From positions 1-20,817 of the forward strand of contig QXVZ01012564.1 of assembly GCA_008931825.1 (NCBI GenBank): DNA of 20,817 nt. Reading direction: 5' to 3'. Below the pieces are notes generated by a model. The model saw only the letters and a list, made by a program, of their open reading frames with translations, made no database searches and was not told where the DNA came from. This DNA is from Phallusia fumigata. Taxonomy: Eukaryota; Chordata; Ascidiacea; Phlebobranchia; Ascidiidae. The position numbers and the translations under genes were made by a program. The stretch's first letter is position 1, and every line of letters begins with the position of its first letter. Of this stretch, positions 9,601-18,500 are shown piece after piece.

Positions 9601-10045
9601 CAACAAATACTTCACCTACCGTACAGGTGTCGTTGAGCAAATCACCCCTGTACTGGTAGATAACTGCTGGAGCAGTCACTAAAATTGCTCCATACAAATG
9701 GCGGCAATTACTGTCAATGCTCTGTTCACTGGCCATATTGTCGAGTCCACACTCTGCATCCACTTCTGCGAAGAAACCAAACTGTCATGTTGGTAAACCT
9801 ATTTGCACAAACCACCAAAAACAGTGAAGAAAAGCTGCAAACTACCTCAATCTTAATAATTAGTTGGCCGGTGTTAAATCCGACACCAACCTACGCACTC
9901 AGTATCATGCGAGTTAGCTTGAAGCGCCTAACAACTTTAAAAAACCAACTGCTGGTTATAACTTAAAAACCTTTGCCTTACCTTGTAAAACGAGTAGCTT
10001 TAAAGCTCCAAGTATAAACAAATGTTTTACTACTTTCAGTAACAT
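6532..10045 (-). CDS. Gene 2: CUB-like/EGF-like single-pass membrane protein
   Basis: Exons in coding order: 9982-10045, 9620-9765, 9220-9379, 8409-8587 (or its copy 7536-7714), 7056-7158, 6532-6650. The lengths sum to 771 nt. Every junction keeps frame (phases 1, 0, 1, 0, 1) and the model ends at TAA, giving 256 residues. Layout: signal peptide 1-21; compact CUB-like domain about 22-123; start of a second CUB-like domain about 124-183; EGF-like module about 184-217; stalk; TM helix; tail of about six residues. The tail is too short to signal alone, so a co-receptor or adhesion role is plausible but inferred. Gene 3 is a paralogue. The weakest join is 8409 to 7158, where half a CUB appears to be missing; an undetected exon there cannot be excluded. 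I do not recognise a named family. Confidence 0.68.
6774..6836 (-). pseudogene. Truncated copy of gene 2 exon 5 (EGF) ending at an N
   Basis: The 3' 63 bases of the EGF exon (KVKCSCYADRILADDGKQCR) with the same donor. It is cut off mid-exon by the N at 6837. The changes G-to-A (ILA) and E-to-G (DDG) relative to 7056-7158 look like allelic variation. This is a broken copy made by the duplication junction, not an independent exon. Confidence 0.7.
6838..6917 (-). pseudogene. Truncated copy of gene 2 last exon (TM) ending at an N
   Basis: The 5' 80 bases of the last exon with the same ttgacag acceptor. It encodes LDGDGVVMTSDNVTYF and the first part of the TM helix, then stops at the N at 6837. 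The full-length version is 6532-6650. Confidence 0.7.
7056..7158 (-). CDS. Gene 2 exon 5: EGF-like module
   Basis: A 103-nt exon has a catcacag acceptor, enters in phase 0 and leaves in phase 1. It encodes NNGMCSDKCEMWRSKVKCSC, then YADRILGDDEKQCR. The order C-x3-C-x8-C-x-C-x12-C with Leu-x-Asp-Asp before the last Cys matches the C-terminal part of a calcium-binding-type EGF domain. An unresolved base (7169) lies in the intron just before the acceptor. A truncated second copy is at 6774-6836. Confidence 0.7.
7536..7714 (-). CDS. Copy of gene 2 exon 4
   Basis: The same 179-nt exon as 8409-8587 with a handful of base changes, intact splice sites and phases. If both were spliced together the phase would fail (exon 4 leaves in phase 0 but enters in phase 1), so only one can be in a given mRNA. 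It lies in the duplicated block that ends at the N at 8215. Confidence 0.65.
8409..8587 (-). CDS. Gene 2 exon 4: start of a second CUB-like domain
   Basis: A 179-nt exon has a gctttcgtacag acceptor, enters in phase 1 and leaves in phase 0 at gtaagt. It encodes ASCLTSLTPSDLPTTITNPG, then CLWSMTNPSPKLYTIEFMPL and ELDRLAYLI. This is the usual CUB opening: Cys, I-T-x-P-G, C-x-W-x-I, then the Y-x-L-x-F strand. The distal half of a CUB (an IYSG-type exon) is not found after it. The near-identical copy 7536-7714 reads LDF in place of IEF. Confidence 0.72.
9220..9379 (-). CDS. Gene 2 exon 3: C-terminal half of CUB-like domain
   Basis: A 160-nt exon begins IYSGTDNSGAVLGSFTGDG, which matches the CUB segment Ile-Tyr-Asp-Gly ... 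Leu-Gly-x-Phe-x-Gly. It continues VKLIGSQFFYECILTQDR and closes with PTVGYEAFT, like the CUB ending Gly-Phe-x-Ala-x-Tyr. The codon before it in this frame is TAG, which coincides with the splice acceptor (gtag), so the start is well defined. The donor is gtaaaa in phase 1. Confidence 0.72.
9620..9765 (-). CDS. Gene 2 exon 2: N-terminal half of CUB-like domain
   Basis: A 146-nt exon enters in phase 1 after a ttcttcgcag acceptor. It encodes EVDAECGLDNMASEQSIDSN, then CRHLYGAILVTAPAVIYQY and RGDLLNDTCT. The spacing C..C..(YGAI, AP, Y-x-Y)..C matches the first three of the four CUB cysteines in a shortened domain. Two overlapping donors exist (gtaggt at 9619, gtgaag at 9615); only the first keeps frame with exon 3. 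Confidence 0.65.
9982..10045 (-). CDS. Gene 2 exon 1: start codon and signal peptide
   Basis: ATG at 10045-10043 begins MLLKVVKHLFILGALKLLVL: basic residues, then a hydrophobic core, then a polar boundary before E-V-D-A-E-C. The donor is gtaagg in phase 1. The frame is also open upstream to an ATG at 10159 with another hydrophobic stretch. I prefer the proximal ATG because it gives a standard-length signal peptide and its position is conserved in gene 3 (3376). Confidence 0.6.
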
Positions 10046-10186
10046 CCTTAATAACTCTACATAAACCGACACGAAGAAATTGAAATACAAATTAGCAACA
10101 GACACCACGACAGCTAACAGTATTCTAATGACAACTCTATAAAAAACATCGACAAACAAACTATCCCGATACGATGCAGTAAAGCA

Positions 10187-10236
10187 TACACGGTTTTACC
10201 GAGGAGCGGAAACCGTAAAATCGGAAACGAATCGGG
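10187..10236 (-). promoter_or_regulatory. Conserved 5' flank of gene 2 with paired GGAAAC motifs
   Basis: About 50 bases lying 140-190 bp upstream of the gene 2 ATG are nearly unchanged at the same place upstream of gene 3 (3532-3580), although surrounding sequence has drifted. On the plus strand the block has gcggaaacc and tcggaaacg, two GGAAAC cores about 15 bases apart. GGAA is the core of ETS-factor sites. A promoter or enhancer role is inferred from position and conservation only. Confidence 0.4.
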
Positions 10237-10565
10237 GGCGATTAGTCATTGTAATTACAGAGGCCCTGAGGACGGTAGCCGAGGATTGCTTTATTGTCAA
10301 AAAGAATGTAAGCTTCAATGTTATCCCTGAATTAAACATGTCTATGCATGTAATTTATATTCGCTTCCCTAATCAAAAAAACCCAAATTTCGCAAACAGT
10401 TACCCAAAAACCAAGCTGTAATGGTCACAGGGAACCTGAAATGTTTGTAAACCACTACCACCACACAGAAAGTTTATTAACCATCTAGATAGAAGATGGC
10501 AAATACCAGATTTGGTGCACGTTTAAACGCTTTTGCATTGACTATAAAAAATGACACATCGCATT

Positions 10566-10658
10566 TACCCAACATTACAAACACACACCAACAGCGGGCA
10601 TAACCAACGTATGTAGAGTAACAAAATCCACCACCAACCGAATTAATAAAGTTACTCC
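10566..10658 (-). pseudogene. Decayed copy of the gene 1 TM5 segment
   Basis: Minus-strand frame reads VTLLIRLVVDFVTLHTLVMP followed by AVGV and a stop, against ETLAIVLLVDFLVGQLLVMP then AVGV in gene 1 (11265-11340). It follows 10674-10955 in the correct order. With 4192-4286 it shows that the gene 1 3' end was copied along with the CUB gene. Confidence 0.75.
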
Positions 10659-10673
10659 ACGATCGACGTAGGT

Positions 10674-10955
10674 TGTATGTTGGGAACTTCGACGTTTTTT
10701 GACTCGTCTCTGATGATTGCTTGAGCTTAAATCGTCGCCAACTTTCCAATAATTCGACTTACTCTTACATCGCAGGTTTTACTAAGCGCAAACATGCACC
10801 GGGTTTAGGCTCTGAAAATAAGAAACCCGCTACCGTTTGCCCGCCACCAGATACGCAAAGCTTGGCAGCACGGGCGATCAATGAAACCTGACAGCAGTGC
10901 TTAGACTCTACAACGTTGGATGGTCAAACCCGCGGTACGAAGAAAGGCGGAGCCT
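10674..10955 (-). pseudogene. Decayed copy of the middle of the gene 1 last exon
   Basis: Collinear similarity to 11576-11942. Shared landmarks on the plus strand include ttccaataattcgact (ttccaataatccgact in gene 1), tttgcccgccaccagat, and caaacccgcggta followed by acgaagaaag. The frame is broken by small indels and a block of about 200 nt equivalent to 11355-11540 (TM4) is missing. It sits between gene 1 and gene 2. Confidence 0.8.
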
Positions 10956-11195
10956 GCAAGGTCACCCAATGCGCATAATTCGGGTAATACCAGCTAGGCT
11001 AAAGCTTTTTGTGCATTTCCGTTGCTCCGTATTGTTGTTTTCTGCGATAGTCATGGGTGTCGTCTTGATTTTACGTCATGTCAGCTTTGCTTTTGCTCGC
11101 TTTAGCAGATAAGCCTCTTTCCCCCCGAGCAAAAACACAAGCAACGTATAGTTTTTTACTTGCAAACCATCAAAACATGCAACGATTTAAACAAT

Positions 11196-12504
11196 TTACA
11201 AAGCATTGCGCAGCAGCGCTTGTACCAGTTTGTCCAACAACACAATCATTTTTCCTGCAAAACAACTAAACACGCCGACGGCAGGCATAACCAACAGCTG
11301 ACCCACAAGAAAGTCCACAAGTAGCACGATGGCCAGCGTTTCTCCTGCTCCCCTGGTGCATCTGGAACCCTCGATAAACAGGTAAATACTAATTATCGCC
11401 GTCCACACGATCAAAGCAAGCGACAGCGCAAAGCGAGTGTTAATTCTCCAAGGGCGAAAGGCAGTTTTGGGTTGAAACTTGGCATTGCCCGACCTTGTAA
11501 AAACCTCGGAGTTTTGCTGAAAAAGCAGATTTCGTCTTGATGGGGGATTTGGGCTGTGTGTCAGTATTTTGGACTTTCGCCTTCTTTTAACTCGCCTGTA
11601 GTCTTCACACCGCTCCAAATCGTCGTCTGCGTTCCAATAATCCGACTCTCTTCGGCGCCTCAGTTTGAGAGCTGTTAAGATTGACAGAGCGAAAACGTAC
11701 ACAGGGTTTAAGCCTTGAAAATACGAAACCCGATCTTCCAACTCTCGGTGCCATTTGCCCGCCACCAGATGCGTGAAACCCTGCAGCACGGATAGACCAA
11801 TGAACGTCGTTAATGCGGTCACGTGATGCGTCTGGTAGAGAGCGGAAATTCGTGATGACGTTGCGTCCTCATCATCTGAGTTCAGATTGTACAAGGATGG
11901 ATCATCAAACCCGCGGTAATAAGTTGTGACGAAGAAAGCGGTTATCGACGTCGCCATGGCTAGGATCACCTTCTCAATACACAGTGTATTTCGGATGACA
12001 CTGGAAGGACGGTTTGTAAATATGCAACTGAGTATATGACAACCACAAAAGTTACGCAGGCATCCGGGTTGGGCTTGACTGACACCTGACGGATCCATGG
12101 GCAGAATCACCACAGAGCTGTGAACGAGAGTCACAATCTCGCCACCACAGGAGCTGCATCCAGCTCTTTGGTCATAAGGAGCAATATCCGCAATCCATTT
12201 GTCATTTGAAACTGGATTTCTAAGCGCTGTATAAGACAAGGCCATGCATTCTGGCATCGGCTTGCGGCTTCCACTTGAAGCGCTGCTAACCGAATCTTCA
12301 TCAGAGTTGAACAAACTAATAAGTGTGTTTGAAATCGATTTGCGGGTTTTCAAAGGGGCGCCTTTGTCGTAGCGAGATCTGGTTCGTTTTAACTTGATCA
12401 TTTGTTTTGGGACCGATTCCCGATTCACAGCGACGAAATCAATGTGAACTGGATGTCCCACGTCTGATGGAACGTGAACTGCCAATGTGTCTGTGAAACC
12501 TGGC
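11196..12504 (-). CDS. Gene 1 last exon: PLAT end and polycystin-1-like TM2-TM5
   Basis: A 1,309-nt exon encodes 435 residues to a TAA. The tttatttag acceptor ends just before 12504; the first visible start-like codon (12485) is TTG and internal. Residues 1-30 (PGFTDTLAVHVPSDVGHPVH) finish the typical part of PLAT, followed by a long Ser/Arg-rich insert. DKWIADIAPYD resembles the W-L-A segment after polycystin PLAT. FTNRPSSVIRNTLCIEK followed by a TM helix resembles the polycystin R-P-x-x-S-x-F-T-R-x-Q-R lead-in to TM2. A further helix follows (TM3), possibly with one more hydrophobic stretch near NPVYVFALSIL. The last two helices (FALSLALIVWTAIISIYLF; LAIVLLVDFLVGQLLVMP) resemble TM4 and TM5. 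The protein ends about 25 residues later with no channel domain. Helix count and family are inferred by eye. Confidence 0.72.
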
Positions 12505-15500
12505 CTAAATAAAAGTGTAAAGTTCCTGCTAATTTTAACGGGGTTCCCGCAAAACTAGGATTTTAATAAACTTGTAACAAGCACGTCGAGTCGTCTACGA
12601 GCTTTTGAAAAGAAAACGTTGTTTGGTGAATTTTTACTTTTCAAACAATACTAATCGAAAACGTTTGTAACGGACCTACGTAAAAGAGCACTGTATTACA
12701 GGCTCCTTAATTTTGTAAATCTGCTAGGGTTATTACAGTTAGGCTTAATTAAACAATACGAAAAATGATGACCTCAAAACCATTTTTAGACACTCCATTG
12801 CCCTAATTTAACAATTAACAAAGCAAACGATTTGAACAAATGCACAATTAAATGATAACTCATTCTTTAGCATCATACCTCAGTATACCAGGATAATTTC
12901 GACGAAGCCAAACGATGGGACTGCAACCTCTTGTGCCTTGTATCCTGAACAGAAGATCAGAATCCATCTTCTTCCACGCAGTGTTGATTGACAGCTCGTA
13001 CGCATAAGCAGGTGGATCGATGGGTGGCGATGGAATCGAGAGGATATATCTCTACACAGGGAATTAGAAGAAGCAAAACATACTTAGAACCTTCTCTTGT
13101 TGTAAGCAGACCGTCGGCCAGGCGAAAAGTAGACAAAACATGTTGATTTAATCACTCTTTCGTCTAAACTAAAACATATCTAAACCATTATATGATGTTG
13201 AGCAGGTTTTGTTCGGCACCGATCACCGAGCATCAAAACAGCGTTGTTTGTTTTACCTTCCATCTGTTTTTCATATCTTGTCTAACAGCGAGAACTACCA
13301 GCAAAGCATAGAACACTATGACAACGGATATCAACGTTGGCACGGCAGAAGCGTCCGACTGATACCGGGTTACTTCTTGACAATGAAACAGAGTTCCATA
13401 TAATCCAAAGCTGGAAACTATGGGAGCGCTCATGAGTGCTGTGGTGGTGACATTGAGTCTGACGAATCTGTAAAGTAAGAAGTAACCGATATAATCATGT
13501 TTGTTTATTCCGGTGCACTGAAAGGGTGATATGACGAACTCATGAGTCCATCGTCAAACTCCAGGACTGTTGTAGTTTTTTGTATGTTACATTTTCATTT
13601 TTTTAATTTGTTTTGGCCCATGAATGTTTACTGCGGAAGTTGCAAACACAAGAGAATGTGGTGGAATTAGGGCGAACAACTTGGTGTTCAAGTTTCTTTT
13701 ATTTTACAACACTTGAAGGGAGACATACAGAAGGTTTTCCAAAACGCTCTACGCAGTAATTGATCAAACAAAAATTTTTTTTTCAAGTATTACCTCGCTG
13801 GAAACATGTCAAAGTTGTGAAAGAAATATTTTCTTGAGGTTCCAACTAATGAATGAAAAGGTCCCAGGTATTTCCAATGCAGCTTGTCAGTGGAGACGTA
13901 AATGTAAAAAGACTGAGACAAAANTTAGAGGCTCCTTAATTTTGTAAAGCAGCTAGGGTTATTACACTTAGGCTTAATTAAACAATACGAAAAATTAAGA
14001 CCTCAAAACCATTTTAGACACTCCATTTCCCTAATTTAACAATTTACAAAGCAAATGATTTGAACAAATGCACATTTAAATGATACCTCAGTATACCAGG
14101 ATAGTTTCGACGAAGCCAAACGATGGGAGTGCAACCTCTTGTGCCTTGTATCCTGAACAGAAGATCAGAATCCATCTTCTTCCACGCAGTGTTGATTGAC
14201 AGCTCGTACGCATAAGCAGGTGGATCAATGGGTGGAGATGGAATCGAGAGGATATATCTCTACACAGGGAATTAGAAGAAGCAAAACATACTTAGAACCT
14301 TCTTTTGTTGTAAGCAGACCGTCGGCCCGGCGAAAAGTAGACAAAACATGTTGATTTAATCACTCTTTCGTCTAAACTAAAACATATCTAAACCATTATA
14401 TGATGTTGAGCAGGTTTTGTTCGGCACCGAGCACCGAGCATCAAAACAGCGTTGTTTGCTTTACCTTCCATCTGTTTTTCATATCTTGTCTAACAGCGAG
14501 CACTACCAGCAAAGCATAGAACCCTATGACAACGGATATCAACGTTGGCACGGCAGAAGCGTCCGACTGATACCGGGTTACTTCTTGACAATGAAACAGA
14601 GTTCCATATAATCCAAAGCTGGAAACTATGGGAGCGCTCATCAGTGCTGTGGTGGTGACATTGAGTCTGACGAATCTGTAAAGTAAGAAGTAACCGATTT
14701 AATCATGTTTGTTTATTCCTGTGCACTGAAAAGGATGATATGACGAACTCATGAGTCCATCGTCAACCTCCAGACTTGTTGTAGTTTTTTTTGTATGTTA
14801 CATTTTCATTTTTTTAATTTGTTTTGGCCCATGAATGTTTACTGCGCAAGTTGCAAACACAAGAGAATGTGGTGGAATTAGGGCGAACAACTTGGTGTTA
14901 AAGTTTCTTTTATTTTACAACACTCGAAGGGAGACATACAGAAGATGTTCCAAAACGCTCTACTTTGTAATTCATCAAACAAAAATTTATTTTTAAGTAT
15001 TACCTCGCTGGAAACATGTCAAAGTTGTGAAAGAAATATTTTCTTGAGGTTCCAACCAGTGAATGAAAAGGTCCCAGGTATTTCCAATGCAACTTGTCAG
15101 AGGAGACGTAAATGTAAAAAGACTGAGACAAAAATACGAAAAAACATGTTTTTGAGCAGACTTGCCTGGGAAAACACTAAATCAAAACTACCTAAAGATT
15201 CCATACCACTACATGCTCTTGTAAAAATTCAATTCATAAAACAAAAGGTGCTAAAAAGCGGTTCATAAAAGTACGTTAAATTCGTGCCTGATAAGTTTAA
15301 ATATTTACTACAACAGACAAATCTAAAATAGAAGTCATAACTTTCTGCAACATTTTAACAAATTTTGTCAAACTAATTTACCTTAACATCGTTTTTAAAG
15401 TTTGTCGATGAGTAGAGACGGATACTTCCAATCACATGAACAAGTTTGAGGTCAATTGTAAAAGTCCAACCCTTCCAAGTATCAAACTGTGCACCAGACA

Positions 15501-18500
15501 ATGGCGCCTAACATTAAAAAAAGTATAACAACAGCAATTAGTTGACAAGGTTGCAACTTTAAAGCAAGTGTGTCTAGTAATCACGTTTCAAAACAATATC
15601 GGTCAATGCAAAAGATAGAGATATATATGTTGCCGAATTTGAAGCAACGAAACTTATTTTAATAAATTTTACATCAACCGCCGAAGATTTTGTTGGATGT
15701 TTGCAGGTCAGATATTGCTTATTACTAACATTTTATGTTTAGTAAAGCAATTGAATCAGAAGCACAAAAACATGTGCAAAATTCTTCTTTTCCATACTTA
15801 CTGTTCCGTTTATAAAGTGTTTTTTTAATTTTTATCTTCAGTGGGCGGAACAACGCCTAAATGCGTTATGCTCACAATGAGTCCACAGTCGAAATACCCG
15901 ACTCATTGTAGTTCCGTTAGATCAATTTTAATTTGATATTTTTTGATTTTTTAAGTTGGTGACTTTAATTTGGGTTCACTGGGTTGGAGCAATGTTTCTT
16001 GCTCAGGGAAACACAAGCGACGGGGGGGGGGGGAGAACCCACAACCTTGCGAGCACAAGACGGTCTCACTAACCAGCTAAGTATTGTGTTGCAACGTAAA
16101 ATGTTCACAGACACAGCAATTCTAACCTCACCTCTACCGGCATCCAGTACGTGTCAAGTTCTCCATCAACAGCTTTGTCGGGCCCACACCTCAAACCGTT
16201 ATCAGCAATAACATTGGGAACATGGGTGGTTTCAATCCTGAGTTGTGACAGATCCAACCAGTGTCCTTGGTTGTGCTCAGAAAATACCTAAAATATGTTT
16301 AAAACCTTCAGTTAGGAGACAAAACAGAACTAGGCCGAAAACAGTCTTCAGAAACTTCATCATTTTATTCGCTTGACTTTAACATCTCATAGCAAAGACA
16401 TGTGGTGTAATAACTTGTGCGTCCTGTTATTACCGCCAAAACTTTAAGTTTTACAGATCATAGAGAAAGCTGATACCTAAACCATATACCTGAGGAGCAC
16501 ACTTGAGGTTTTCGCTTTTAACCAACACATTCACTGACTTTCTAGCTTGCATTCTGCCAAAATTTGAACTAAACACCATTGTTGGAACTGGTATAAGTGG
16601 GAGATAATATTGTTTGTTGCTTGTCCTTGCAAGATTGTTTAAAGTGGTTGCCTTTAGTTTGTCTGAAAATTATGAATACACAAATACCGGGTAAAGGAAC
16701 CAAACAACATTGTTACTAATGCTGTATAATTCGGTTGGTTGTTAGAGAAATAAACCTGTGCATTGGACGTCGTGTTTCCTCGGGTTCCATTTTCCACTTC
16801 GTGTGCATTTTATTTCCACTTTGTTTTCTTTTTCAGGGTTAGCTACCCACTCACCAAGTGCATCCTGTTCCCGACCGACAAAAAATTCTCGGCTACACTT
16901 GTATTGCAACAAAAAACCCACACTGAAGTTTTGACTCAAGTCATTTTGCAATGCATGTTCCACAGAGCCTGGGTTTAAGCATGTGGCAACTGTAACGACA
17001 AAAATGATTGCATTTGTAGGTATTTTTGAACAAAATCTATGCAAAGGTAGCATACGAGATGCTTTTTTTTGCAGAAAATAATAAGACATACACTGGGCTG
17101 GGGTATGGAACAGAATAATTTTTCAAGCATTAAACAGATTTTTAAATTTCATTGCGTTGAGTTTATTTCACTTGGTGAAAGAAACCATGACAACCCAATT
17201 GTACTAAAACAATCACCAAGCTTGAAATAACTGCCTGACATCGATAAGTTATGCAGCATGTGAAAGTGAAGGTCACAAGCGGTGGATCAAGGGTAAATAA
17301 GCTGCAGCTACACCGCTACTAAAGGCTTTATGCAATGGGGAATCAGGACCATGAAACAATATTCTAAGAAGGCATATATGGTTAGCCAGCAGGCAGTTGC
17401 AAAAAGAAAGTACAAAGTGGTTAAGCACCTAGATTTGCCAAATGTTTTAGTTTTTTACCTTTGCACTCAAAGTATTGAGAAGGAACCCAATCTCCCCTAT
17501 CATTGCATTGGATTGTTCTCCGGGTAACACCAGGTTCAATGTAGAACTCATCATCACACTGATATGTGACTTTGGATTTGTGTCTGTAATCTTTACCAAA
17601 CTGCTTTCCATGTTTCTTCCTGCCTGGATTTGGGCATTTGACACCTGACAAGTAACTTTGTAGTTAATTAGAAAAAGTTGACTCTTAACACACAAGCTAG
17701 GCGCTATGACATGCAACAAGGTAGAAAGCTCCTTGAAGTCCTATGGTAATTGTCATCATATTTACTCAAATAACTTGGTAATCCACCCTTGGGTTGCAAT
17801 TTGTAAAATCAGCAAAAGCTATAAAAGTCATAAAAACACTACATCTATAAAATTTGGATTTCCAATGAGGAACCTTTATGTTTGTTTTAATTAAATTAGT
17901 CACAAACATTTTGTTTCTAGAATAAGTGATTTGTAATAAACAACTGTGTGTTGGTAGGTCAACAACTTTGAACTTACGGGAGCATTTGACCTGGGTAAGA
18001 TTTTTACTCCAGGTTCCATCCGACATACAAATTGCAATTCGCTCTTCCTCAAAAACTTCATACCCACGCATACAGGTTACTCTAGCTATATCCTCATATT
18101 TAAACACTATTCTATCGTGTCGATCTCTTTCCCCACCTATTATGTAACCATACAGGGGTTTGGTAGGAAATGGACACTGGATACCTGAAAGAAAAATGTT
18201 GTTGAATTGGTGGCAAGTAGGAAAATTTCTAATTACAAATTTACACTTTGCAAAGAAAGTGAACAACAACATAATGTCCTTAAACACTCAATGTACATAC
18301 ACATGTTTTTATTCAATGTTTTGCATTACTTGTAATTCATAAAACAGAAGTTGACAAATAGAAGCAAAACAGCATATGTGGTTTTTATGTATGTGTTCTT
18401 GAGATAAATAAATTGAATACATCGCTAACAAGCAAGTGGTTTCATACTTACGAGTGCATGTGATATCCCTAGGATTTGGTTCCCAAGCATATGTCACATC

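Larger units (their letters stand above)
12701..15133. repeat. Direct duplication of about 1.2 kb meeting at an N (13924)
   Basis: 12701-13923 and 13930-15133 are nearly identical along their whole length, introns included, with scattered substitutions and small indels. Each holds the same three exons of gene 1. The first copy stops exactly at the single N at 13924, and the second reads on into unique sequence at 15134. This fits two haplotype contigs abutted without merging. Confidence 0.85.
15508..16131. other. Gene 1 intron
   Basis: An intron of about 620 bp inside the discoidin-coding region. It contains the SINE-like fragment and the nested inverted repeats; the rest is AT-rich. Confidence 0.6.

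Noticed and set aside
9518-9619. Read-through after gene 2 exon 2 giving a hydrophobic tail
   Set aside because: It begins with a strong donor (gtaggtgaag), is not conserved in gene 3, and the spliced model is phase-perfect to a real TM exon.
10897-11269. Plus-strand open frames with hydrophobic stretches
   Set aside because: They overlap the antisense of the decayed gene 1 copy and the 3' end of gene 1. No splice context or family resemblance was seen.
12020-12080. Cys-rich segment CLRNFCGCHILSC in the last exon as a GPS cleavage motif
   Set aside because: The spacing does not fit C-x-C-x-H-L-T/S, and the segment lies after PLAT on the intracellular side, where a GPS would make no sense.
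12483-12485. Start of the 429-codon open frame as a translation start
   Set aside because: The codon is TTG, the frame is open further upstream, and a tttatttag acceptor joins in phase to the PLAT exon, so it is internal.
14945-15268. Plus-strand open frame of 107 codons rich in Lys and Cys
   Set aside because: It lies across the antisense of a discoidin exon that has splice sites, matching phases and a duplicate copy. The plus frame shows no domain.
15874-15909. Hammerhead ribozyme, suggested by GAGTCC and CGAAA near each other
   Set aside because: The CTGANGA core is absent on both strands, and the stems pair across the wrong segments.
16034-16079. Functional tRNA gene on the minus strand
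   Set aside because: Only A-box-like and B-box-like stretches are present. The acceptor and anticodon stems do not form and the T arm runs into a G/C homopolymer.
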